33,911 nt of DNA from Clostridia bacterium (GTDB lineage Bacteria > Bacillota > Clostridia > Oscillospirales > SIG627): assembly GCA_017537265.1 (NCBI GenBank), contig JAFYLE010000140.1:1-33911 (forward strand), in the 5' to 3' direction. This document shows positions 7,858-13,184 of the stretch, piece after piece; the first letter of the stretch is position 1, and the number at the start of each line of letters is the position of its first letter. The translations under genes and the position numbers were made by a program. The notes under the pieces were generated by a model, which did not search any database, was not told the DNA's origin, and worked only from the letters and a program-made list of their open reading frames with translations.

Positions 7858-9210
7858 TTACGCGCTCTTTTGTGTTTTTGGCGTGAAGTATCCGTCTTCG
7901 TCGATCTCCACGTTTTGCGAGAGGCGGCGCAGGGTGGACAAAATGCGCTCTCCCGACGCGGTGCCGCTCACCTCAAACACCTTTGCGGCAGATTGCACAC
8001 AGGGGATCATGCGCGCCTGAACCTCACCGTTTTCGGAAAGGGTCAGCGTTGCAAGCGCCGTGTCTTCGGTCTCCAAATTGAAGTAGAAGTTTCCGAGATT
8101 GTAGAAGATGGGTTTGCCGTCGTAGTAATCCACAGCCTGCAGGCGGTGCGCGTGGCTTCCCACCACGGCGTCCGCACCCGCATCAATGTACTCGCGCGCC
8201 TGGGTGACGATGGCTTGCTCAAGGTATGTTTCGTTCTCCGCGCCCCAATGCACGTAGGCAACGACGAAGTCTGCCGTCTTGCGCGCCTCTTCAATGACCG
8301 TCAAAAAGCGCGCAGAATCGTAGGTGCGCAGCACACCCGGGCTGTTTTCGCCCGCCTCAGGGGTCAGGACGGTCTTCTCCGCGCGCGTCGCACAGGCGTA
8401 GGCGATCACACGTCCGCCGATGACGAAATACTGCGGCATCATGGCTTCTTCCAGATCTTTTCCGCCGCCCGCATAGGGGATCCCGGCGGTCTTCAGCGTG
8501 TCAAGCGTGTCGAGAAACGCGTCTTTTCCGTAGTCAAAGCAGTGGTTGTTTGCAAGGCAGACAATGTCCGTGCCGATCGCCTGCAATATCTTTGCATTTT
8601 CGGGCTTTGCACGAAAAGTAAAGCGCTTTCCGGGCATTTTTTCTCCGCGGGCAGAGAAGCAGAATTCATTGTTAATAAGAAGCAGGTCCGCGCCCGTGAG
8701 TTTTTCGCGCAGAGTGCCGGGAAAGGCGTCGTTCGGGGTGTAGCCGCGGTTTTGATAGAAGGTCATGTTGTACCAGTCGTCCGCGAGGCAGACGTCACCC
8801 GTGAAGGCCAGCGTGAGTTCGCGTTTTTCTTGGCTTTTCACGTGCACGTTTTCGCGCGTTGTCTCCGTAAGCAGACGGAGCGCCTTGCTCGTCACACCGA
8901 AGGTCTCCCACAGCGTTTTTTCGTCCATCTTTTTGCTTTCTTTGCAGCGTAAGACCGTGTCGATCGCAGCCTCGTCAAAATCGCGGATAAGCACGTCGAG
9001 CATGTCCGCGCTGAAGGGGACTTCCGTGTCGTTTTCCTGCAAAAAGGCAAGCGCCTCCGCGCGTTTTTGCGCGGCAAGCTCTTCTTCGCTCGGTTCCTGT
9101 ACTTCGGGGGAAGAAAAAGAATCGCTCTGGTCACTCGGCATCTCTTGCGCCGTGCAGGCACAGAGGGAGAGGGCGAGGAGGACGGCAAGGATAAAAGCGA
9201 GTTTTCGCAT
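7858..9210 (-). CDS. CapA family lipoprotein (PGA_cap metallophosphatase-like)
   Basis: From ATG 9210 (behind AGAGGTG) this is a 450-residue protein. A longer frame reaches 9252, but only the inner start gives a clean lipoprotein signal: MRK, a hydrophobic stretch, then lipobox LCAC with Cys19 as the likely lipidated residue. An acidic Ser/Glu linker follows. The C-terminal about 320 residues form a CapA/PgsA-type calcineurin-like domain with metal-site motifs FTGDVCLADD, LLINNEF, CLANNHCFDYG, YVHWGAENE, GSHAHRLQ and NLGNFYFN. CapA proteins take part in poly-gamma-glutamate capsule export or anchoring, but many Clostridia carry stand-alone members of unknown role, and no other capsule gene is present here. 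It lies 2 bases after the SanA-like gene and is presumably co-transcribed with it. Confidence 0.92.
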   Translation of the reverse strand: MRKLAFILAVLLALSLCACTAQEMPSDQSDSFSSPEVQEPSEEELAAQKRAEALAFLQENDTEVPFSADMLDVLIRDFDEAAIDTVLRCKESKKMDEKTLWETFGVTSKALRLLTETTRENVHVKSQEKRELTLAFTGDVCLADDWYNMTFYQNRGYTPNDAFPGTLREKLTGADLLLINNEFCFSARGEKMPGKRFTFRAKPENAKILQAIGTDIVCLANNHCFDYGKDAFLDTLDTLKTAGIPYAGGGKDLEEAMMPQYFVIGGRVIAYACATRAEKTVLTPEAGENSPGVLRTYDSARFLTVIEEARKTADFVVAYVHWGAENETYLEQAIVTQAREYIDAGADAVVGSHAHRLQAVDYYDGKPIFYNLGNFYFNLETEDTALATLTLSENGEVQARMIPCVQSAAKVFEVSGTASGERILSTLRRLSQNVEIDEDGYFTPKTQKSA

Positions 9211-9212
9211 CG

Positions 9213-9899
9213 TTACACCTCTTGGTCGTTGGTCAGATCTCCGTTTGCCCAAATGGGAATCTCTTCGCCGAGATAGGTGGGAGAGGGCTTGAAGACGGCA
9301 GAGAGAAAGTCTTTGTTCCGTGCCAGAATCTCGCGCACGTCGCGCATTGCCTGCCCGCCGTAGGTGTGCAGATCCGCTTTGACGCCGTATGCCTCCAGCC
9401 CAAGGGCTTCAGCCACGTAGAGTGCGCGGTACAGGTGGTATTCCTGCGTTACGATTACCACTTTTTTGCAGGCGAAGATCTCTTTTGCGCGGTACAGACT
9501 CTCGTAGGTGGAAAAGCCCGCGTGATCCATGAAGATCGCCTCGCTCGCAACGCCTGCATTGACGGCGTATTTCTTCATGACGTTGACCTCGTCGTACTCT
9601 TTTTGTCCGTGGTCACCGCTCATCAGAAGTTTCGGTGCTACGCCGCGCGCGTAAAGGTCCAGCCCCACGTCCAGTCGGTCGCGCAGCATGTCGCTCGGTT
9701 TTCCGTTTTCTTTCACCTTGCAGCCGAGGATCAGAATGCAGTCCGCTTCGGTGAAGAGCTCCGCTTGCTCTGCGGTGATGATGCGCTCCGACGTGCTCGT
9801 CCTCACGTACGCGTCAACGGCAAAGATCGCGACGGCACCGAGAAGGACGAGGGCAAGGAGAATGCAAAGTGCGGTTTTCAGAACTTTTTTGCGTGTCAT
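9213..9899 (-). CDS. SanA/YdcF-like (DUF218) membrane-anchored protein
   Basis: This 228-residue protein starts at ATG 9899 behind GAGGTGG. An upstream in-frame ATG at 9911 lacks a ribosome binding site. Basic residues and one membrane helix (about residues 8-27) are followed by an extracytoplasmic DUF218 domain: ADCILILGCKVKENGKPSDMLRDRLDVGLDLY, LLMSGDHGQKEYDEVNVMKKY, and VVIVTQEYHLYRALYVAEALGLEAYGV. This matches the SanA/YdcF/ElyC group, linked in other bacteria to envelope integrity. The biochemical activity is not established. The gene precedes the CapA lipoprotein gene by 2 bases, suggesting the two act together in the envelope. Confidence 0.9.
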   Translation of the reverse strand: MTRKKVLKTALCILLALVLLGAVAIFAVDAYVRTSTSERIITAEQAELFTEADCILILGCKVKENGKPSDMLRDRLDVGLDLYARGVAPKLLMSGDHGQKEYDEVNVMKKYAVNAGVASEAIFMDHAGFSTYESLYRAKEIFACKKVVIVTQEYHLYRALYVAEALGLEAYGVKADLHTYGGQAMRDVREILARNKDFLSAVFKPSPTYLGEEIPIWANGDLTNDQEV

Positions 9900-9925
9900 A
9901 TTCCACCTCAATGTTTTCTGATTTT

Positions 9926-9954
9926 ATTATAGCAATTTCCCGTGCAAAAGAAAA
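9926..9954 (-). promoter_or_regulatory. Probable promoter of the sanA-capA operon
   Basis: A consensus TATAAT on the minus strand (9926-9931) lies about 27 bases before the start codon. The hexamer 17 bp further upstream (TTTTCT) is a poor -35, so only the -10 is convincing. Confidence 0.5.
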
Positions 9955-9961
9955 GGGGCAA

Positions 9962-9995
9962 ACAAAGAAAAACACTTGCGTTTCGCAAGTGTTTT
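9962..9995 (-). terminator. Intrinsic terminator after the MazG-like gene
   Basis: A 12 bp perfect stem (9969-9980 with 9984-9995, 3-base loop) is followed on the minus strand by a T-rich stretch. It separates the MazG-like gene from the sanA-capA promoter. Confidence 0.88.
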
Positions 9996-10034
9996 CATAA
10001 GGTGTGCAAGAGTTTGTTTGATGAAGGCGTGCAT

Positions 10035-10361
10035 TTACCAGCGCGTCATGTTTTTTTCGAATTTTTCCGAATATGCCTTTTTGAGTTCGTCGGCGGTAAT
10101 GCCGTAGCAAAGCATGACGTCGTTGTAGTACATCAGCACGTCGGCCATTTCCTCGACCAAGTCTTTGCGTAAGGCTTCATCGGTCGAGGCGTTTGTTCCG
10201 CCGTTCTTTTTGATGATGTCGATTACCTCGCCGATCTCGCCGATCATCCAAAGCAGTTTGTTCTGCCCGATCTCAGCGCAAATAGGCTCCCATTTGTGTT
10301 TGTATTTCTCCTGTAAGGCTTTTTGCATTTCCTGCATCTCGTTTATGCTGAAATCGGCCAT
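10035..10361 (-). CDS. MazG-like nucleotide pyrophosphohydrolase
   Basis: From ATG 10361, behind a strong GGAGGAG, this is a 108-residue all-helical protein. The frame extends to 10409 but that start has no ribosome binding site. The metal-binding signature of the MazG/all-alpha NTP pyrophosphatase family is present: EIGE in LLWMIGEIGEVIDIIKK, then EMAD in LVEEMADVLMYYNDVML. Such enzymes hydrolyse (d)NTPs to monophosphate and pyrophosphate, often cleaning up non-canonical nucleotides; the substrate here cannot be told. The length fits single-domain MazG-like proteins rather than full-length MazG. It has its own promoter and terminator. Confidence 0.88.
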   Translation of the reverse strand: MADFSINEMQEMQKALQEKYKHKWEPICAEIGQNKLLWMIGEIGEVIDIIKKNGGTNASTDEALRKDLVEEMADVLMYYNDVMLCYGITADELKKAYSEKFEKNMTRW

Positions 10362-10415
10362 CGCGCACTCCTCCGTCAATGATGAGATTTCTTGAATTGA
10401 ATACATCATAAAGTA

Positions 10416-10444
10416 AATATATCATAAAGCGCGGCCGTTTTCAA
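10416..10444 (-). promoter_or_regulatory. Promoter of the MazG-like gene
   Basis: On the minus strand TTGAAA (10439-10444) and TATATT (10416-10421) are separated by 17 bp. Further TATGAT-like hexamers lie nearby. Confidence 0.55.
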
Positions 10445-10540
10445 CCTTGTACAGAGCTTGATCCTCTCGCTCGCGCACCGCTTGCACGGCGAACGTCGCT
10501 TTCCGAGGTCGGATCCGATTGTCGTGGGCAAACGTCAAGC

Positions 10541-10575
10541 AAAAAAGCCACCTTTGTCCGCAGAAAAAGGTGACT
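10541..10575 (-). terminator. Terminator of the interrupted tRNA-Arg gene
   Basis: A 10 bp stem (10546-10555 with 10566-10575, one G-U-type mismatch) is followed on the minus strand by six T. It lies 8 bases downstream of the CCA end of the tRNA 3' half, where the terminator of the original tRNA gene would be. Confidence 0.8.
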
Positions 10576-10582
10576 TTCTTCG

Positions 10583-10626
10583 TGGCACCCCCTGCGGGAA
10601 TCGAACCCACAACTAACCCTTAGGAG
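10583..10626 (-). pseudogene. 3' half of an interrupted tRNA-Arg(CCT)
   Basis: Read on the minus strand, this gives the anticodon loop CTCCTAA, the 3' anticodon strand GGGTT, a short variable loop, a T-arm with stem GTGGG/CCCGC and loop TTCGATT, the 3' acceptor strand AGGGGGT, discriminator G and an encoded CCA. The 5' side of the molecule is missing here: upstream bases do not pair with GGGTT or AGGGGGT. The missing part is at 12920-12961, where GCCCCCT and AACCC complete the acceptor and anticodon stems. Confidence 0.9.
10616..10626. repeat. Left copy of the 11 bp crossover repeat (attachment core)
   Basis: ACCCTTAGGAG occurs here and again in the same orientation at 12920-12930. It covers the whole anticodon loop and four bases of the adjoining stem strand of the interrupted tRNA-Arg. 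Confidence 0.85.
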
Positions 10627-10756
10627 ATACCCAGGGAAACGGCGCTCGCATCCCCTCTAATACCTAAAAATCCCCTGCTGTCAGGGAATTTTTAAGGTTA
10701 AAGTGTTATCTTATATTACGCCGTTATTGCTGATTTTAAGTCGTTTTGTCCTAACT

Positions 10757-10777
10757 GATTAGCAGACAATTAGCAAG
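10757..10777 (+). repeat. Left ATTAGCA pair (possible integrase arm sites)
   Basis: ATTAGCA occurs at 10758-10764 and 10769-10775, start to start 11 bp. The pair and its flanks closely match the pair at 12534-12551 near the other end, in the same orientation. No gene lies at 10627-10906; besides these repeats the stretch has a weak hairpin around 10666-10697. Confidence 0.6.
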
Positions 10778-10906
10778 ACCCTCAAAATTAGGGAAACGGT
10801 TATATTCCCACAAGATGCCTTTGTTTAATCGCTTGTATCTCGGTCTGTTACTGAGTTTTATTTATTATAACTTATTTCGCTAAATTGGAATTTATCAAAA
10901 GGTGTA

Positions 10907-11566
10907 TTACACCGTGACAGTTTCCCGCTTTCTCAATAACCAATACAAGCCAAAAAACATCATTGCACTACCGAGGTTCATCGCTCCCATACCGGCGAAC
11001 ACAATACCTGCGATAAGCGTCAACGGAAGCGTGTTGACAAGGCATGCCCATTTCGGTAAGCAGGTCTTGTCTTTAAGTACGAGTATGAACAGTGGAATTG
11101 CGACAAGCATTACACCGATGTTACACATCCCACTAGTGACCGCTGTTTCAAAGAAGAAGGTCAGCATGATATCGTGTGCTTCTTTGGTGGCACTCGATTT
11201 CACGAAATACCACAGCATAGAAGTGCAAGTGAAATGCATCACCGCTCCCGATACACATGTCAGCACCGTACCAATGGCGGTAACGGTTGCTGTCTTTTTT
11301 GCAACAGGTTTTAAAAATAGATAGATCTGATAATATCCTACAAGTGCCATCATCATGGCGACTGTTCCGGCAATGCCGGAGATCGTAAACTGGAGCGGAT
11401 TAACCCCCTCAAGCATTTGTACCGTTTTGTCGTAATCGAATAAGCCCATAACATCGAGTGGTCCATTCGGCACAAAATACAACAGCAGATCACCACCCAA
11501 CCAACAGAGAAGATGACCAAATGCTGCTACAAGTAAAAATTTTATATTTATTGCATTTGTTTTCAT
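10907..11566 (-). CDS. Multi-pass membrane protein of unknown function, element cargo
   Basis: From ATG 11566, behind GAGGTA, this is a 219-residue protein; the frame extends to 11647 but lacks a ribosome binding site there. About six hydrophobic segments span residues 8-28, 55-80, 90-115, 135-160, 170-190 and 195-212. It ends in a short basic tail (LLRKRETVTV). I recognise no catalytic motif. It resembles small DUF-type integral membrane proteins of Firmicutes (DUF4386/DUF6796-like), but this is not certain. It is AT-rich compared with the flanking chromosomal genes. It lies 52 bases downstream of the hydrolase gene on the same strand, so the two are probably co-transcribed. It could transport or modify a substrate with the hydrolase, but this is only inference from position. 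Confidence 0.75.
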   Translation of the reverse strand: MKTNAINIKFLLVAAFGHLLCWLGGDLLLYFVPNGPLDVMGLFDYDKTVQMLEGVNPLQFTISGIAGTVAMMMALVGYYQIYLFLKPVAKKTATVTAIGTVLTCVSGAVMHFTCTSMLWYFVKSSATKEAHDIMLTFFFETAVTSGMCNIGVMLVAIPLFILVLKDKTCLPKWACLVNTLPLTLIAGIVFAGMGAMNLGSAMMFFGLYWLLRKRETVTV

Positions 11567-11618
11567 AATATGTACCTCATATTTTGATAATCTAATGTAA
11601 ATTGTCAAATTGAATTTT

Positions 11619-12365
11619 TTATCCAATTGTACTGTGGATTTTTTCACAACAATCGGCGGTATGTTTCATAAGAAATTCGCCGTGTCCAAACCCATCCATG
11701 ATTTCCTCGGCAAATTTGGGCAGATACTTTTTGAGAATATTGTGTGATTTTATCGCATACAGTTCTTTACTTCCACACCACAAATGCACCATCGTTTGAT
11801 TCTGTGCAATCTCTGGGCGTGTGCGATAGGTGTAGTTTTCAAGGAAGTTGCGATCAACGGTTTCGTCACTAGCGTTCATGTACATTCCTACTGTTAAGCC
11901 GTCTGCCATTTCTTCCAGTGTTGTTCCCATAAGGGTCATCATAATATGAATGAAACCGGGAAACTTGCCCGTATTCTTATACTTCTTGAACATCCACGCC
12001 GTTACTTTTGCTGACAACTTACCTTGATGTGCCACATAGCACCCATCCATAATTACAGTTCCCAAATCAACCTTGTTACGGGTGAGCAGTTCTGTCAACA
12101 TCAAGCCGCCTTGCGATGCACCATAAGCGCCATGTATTTTTCCATCATAGTGCTGATAAATATATTCTTCAACCTGTCGTGCCTGATCAGCAAAGGATGT
12201 GAAATCACCGCTGCCATCATAAAATCCATCCTGGGCAGGTATAATTAAGCGATAATACTCCTCTAACGGTTTGAGCATATCATACTCGCTGTGCCAATCC
12301 TGCATCATACCATGCAACAGCAAAACAGGCGGCTTGTCTTTGTTTCCAAATTCATTAAACAGCAT
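11619..12365 (-). CDS. Alpha/beta hydrolase, element cargo
   Basis: This 248-residue protein (start at 12365) has a typical alpha/beta hydrolase layout: PPVLLLHGMMQDW after the first strands (oxyanion-hole HG), the nucleophile elbow GASQGG near residue 90, and a late histidine in GFGHGEFLMKH. Possible starts are GTG 12374, ATG 12371 and ATG 12365; the anti-SD match AGGTGAT lies just before the last. It has no signal peptide, so it is cytoplasmic. The substrate is unknown; esterase, lipase-like or acyl hydrolase activities are all possible. It is AT-rich compared with neighbours outside the element. Together with the downstream membrane-protein gene it forms the only protein-coding cargo. Confidence 0.85.
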   Translation of the reverse strand: MLFNEFGNKDKPPVLLLHGMMQDWHSEYDMLKPLEEYYRLIIPAQDGFYDGSGDFTSFADQARQVEEYIYQHYDGKIHGAYGASQGGLMLTELLTRNKVDLGTVIMDGCYVAHQGKLSAKVTAWMFKKYKNTGKFPGFIHIMMTLMGTTLEEMADGLTVGMYMNASDETVDRNFLENYTYRTRPEIAQNQTMVHLWCGSKELYAIKSHNILKKYLPKFAEEIMDGFGHGEFLMKHTADCCEKIHSTIG

Positions 12366-12506
12366 ATCCATCACCTATCATTGTTTTATTGTAAATAATT
12401 ATAGCACATAAATATGAAAAATTCTACAAATTAAAGCAAAAAGAAAACGACAAGGTTTATTAATTGGCAAAACAAAAAGTCTATGGATGGAACATACGCC
12501 TGTGCG

Positions 12507-12583
12507 AATTAGCAGGATTTTGTTAAAAATCCGATTAGCAGGAGATTAGCAAAACGGGGATTTTCTGCTAATTGCAATTAGCA
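12507..12583 (+). repeat. Right ATTAGCA cluster (possible integrase arm sites)
   Basis: ATTAGCA occurs at 12508-12514, 12534-12540, 12545-12551 and 12577-12583, and inverted at 12566-12572. The 12534/12545 pair has the same 11 bp spacing and similar flanks as the left pair at 10758/10769. The stretch 12375-12592 holds no gene. Confidence 0.6.
12566..12583. promoter_or_regulatory. 18 bp perfect palindrome, putative protein-binding site
   Basis: TGCTAATTGCAATTAGCA is a perfect inverted repeat built from two ATTAGCA units. It could be an operator for a dimeric regulator or an inverted pair of arm sites. The element carries no recognisable regulator gene, so the binder would be encoded elsewhere. 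Confidence 0.5.
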
Positions 12584-12592
12584 AGGAATAGT

Positions 12593-12712
12593 GCCTCCCT
12601 CTGACGAGGGAGGTGGATTTTGCGTAGCAAAAGACAGAGGGAGAGAAAAAGCGAAAAACAAAAATCTCTCCCTCAGTCAGCTTCGCTGACAGCTCCCTCA
12701 TCAGAGGGAGCC
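12593..12712. repeat. 120 bp palindromic intergenic repeat (MITE-like)
   Basis: The outer ends are imperfect inverted repeats, GCCTCCCTCTGACGAGGGAG at the left and the complement of GGCTCCCTCTGATGAGGGAG at the right; each end can itself form a hairpin. Inside are two small perfect hairpins: TTTTGC/GCAAAA at 12618-12632 with loop GTA, and GTCAGC/GCTGAC at 12676-12690 with loop TTC. I recognise this sequence type as a dispersed repeat of gut Clostridia genomes. It has no coding capacity. Confidence 0.75.
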
Positions 12713-12752
12713 AAGACAGCCAAAGCCCTTTATTTATGCGGGTTTTAATCAG

Positions 12753-12780
12753 AAAAAACCGCCTCTTTCGAGACGGTTTT
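12753..12780 (-). terminator. Terminator of the element-borne tRNA-Arg
   Basis: An 11 bp stem (12755-12765 with 12770-12780, one mismatch, loop of 4) is followed on the minus strand by six T. It begins directly after the CCA of the tRNA at 12781-12857. Confidence 0.85.
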
Positions 12781-12857
12781 TGGCGTGCTTGCCCGGATTC
12801 GAACCGGGGGCGTTCCGCTTAGGAGGCGGACCCTCTATCCTGCTGAGGTACAAGCGC
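12781..12857 (-). tRNA. tRNA-Arg(CCT), complete, inside the element
   Basis: The 77-base cloverleaf is complete with encoded CCA: acceptor GCGCTTG/CAAGCAC, D stem CCTC/GAGG, anticodon stem TCCGC/GCGGA with loop CTCCTAA (anticodon CCT, reads AGG), five-base variable loop, T-arm stem CCCGG/CCGGG with loop TTCGAAT, discriminator G. Acceptor pair 2-71 is a C-A mismatch, unusual in a working tRNA. The sequence differs widely from the interrupted tRNA-Arg(CCT) around it, so it is not a duplicate of it. No convincing promoter lies in the 62 bases upstream, so it is probably transcribed from the promoter at 12973-13001. Confidence 0.92.
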
Positions 12858-12919
12858 ATATACAATACAATTCAAACAGATTACCATTTGCCTTTTTGCA
12901 AAGGCGAGCGTTAAAACAT

Positions 12920-12930
12920 ACCCTTAGGAG
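12920..12930. repeat. Right copy of the 11 bp crossover repeat (attachment core)
   Basis: ACCCTTAGGAG is identical to 10616-10626 and in the same orientation. The next base towards the element departs from the tRNA sequence, marking the edge of homology. Confidence 0.85.
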
Positions 12931-12961
12931 GGGTTTGTTATATCCATTGAACTAAGGGGGC
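12920..12961 (-). pseudogene. 5' half of the interrupted tRNA-Arg(CCT)
   Basis: On the minus strand it reads acceptor strand GCCCCCT, TA, a D-arm with stem GTT/AAC, then anticodon-stem strand AACCC, loop CTCCTAA and GGGT. After that the sequence leaves the tRNA fold: no T-arm or 3' acceptor strand follows. The acceptor strand pairs with AGGGGGT of the 3' half at 10583-10626 (first pair G-U) and AACCC pairs with its GGGTT. Confidence 0.9.
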
Positions 12962-12972
12962 GTGCGCGTTTC

Positions 12973-13001
12973 ATTATAACGGAAAAGACGATGAAAATCA
13001 A
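12973..13001 (-). promoter_or_regulatory. Native tRNA-Arg promoter, now upstream of the element-borne tRNA
   Basis: On the minus strand TTGATT (12996-13001) and consensus TATAAT (12973-12978) are exactly 17 bp apart, with transcription starting a few bases before the tRNA 5' half. Reading on, the transcript contains the orphan 5' half, about 60 bases of spacer, the intact tRNA-Arg and then its terminator at 12753-12780. Confidence 0.8.
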
Positions 13002-13104
13002 GGGCTCTTTCTCTTGGGAAAAGCAGGGGAGAGGTCAAGTTTCACAAGGGAGGGGGTAGCAGAAAATCTTTTTGTGTTATTTTGCCGAAATGGCGCGCTT
13101 TCTC

Positions 13105-13132
13105 TTGACGAACGGGCCAAAAAGTGTATAAT
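13105..13132 (+). promoter_or_regulatory. Promoter of serC-serA
   Basis: TTGACG at 13105-13110 and consensus TATAAT at 13127-13132 are 16 bp apart. The leader is about 45 bases to the chosen serC start. Confidence 0.8.
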
Positions 13133-13184
13133 GGAAACATGTAAAAAACTCGCTATATTTTACCAAGAAAGGATCGTGTTTCAA

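Larger units (their letters stand above)
10616..12930. mobile_element. About 2.3 kb integrated element inside tRNA-Arg(CCT), no integrase of its own
   Basis: The segment is bounded by the 11 bp direct repeats; one repeat plus contents is 2304 bp. Removing it rejoins the two tRNA halves into a complete 75-base tRNA-Arg(CCT) including CCA. Contents on the minus strand: a membrane-protein gene, an alpha/beta hydrolase gene and a complete second tRNA-Arg(CCT) with terminator. Intergenic parts hold ATTAGCA repeats near both ends and a palindromic MITE-like repeat. The protein-coding part is visibly AT-richer than the surrounding genes, which fits transfer. No recombinase, relaxase or replication gene is recognised, so it is either a degraded element or a satellite moved by an integrase supplied elsewhere. 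Confidence 0.78.

Noticed and set aside
7784-7860. T-box leader for valS
   Set aside because: The leader after the promoter is only about 35 bases, with no T-box or specifier stem. The same holds for asnA.
10422-10610. 62-residue minus-strand ORF beginning MGSIPAGGATKK
   Set aside because: Its first codons are the T-arm and acceptor part of the tRNA 3' half and it then runs through the terminator; there is no ribosome binding site.
10583-12961. Group I intron in the tRNA-Arg(CCT) anticodon loop
   Set aside because: Such introns exist in this tRNA, but an 11 bp direct repeat at the ends is not expected of an intron. A terminator at 12753-12780 would end the transcript before the 3' half, and a whole second tRNA lies inside. 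I could not run a covariance search, which would be decisive.
13014-13184. N-terminal extension of serC
   Set aside because: It lies partly upstream of the serC promoter and is not part of the conserved family N-terminus.
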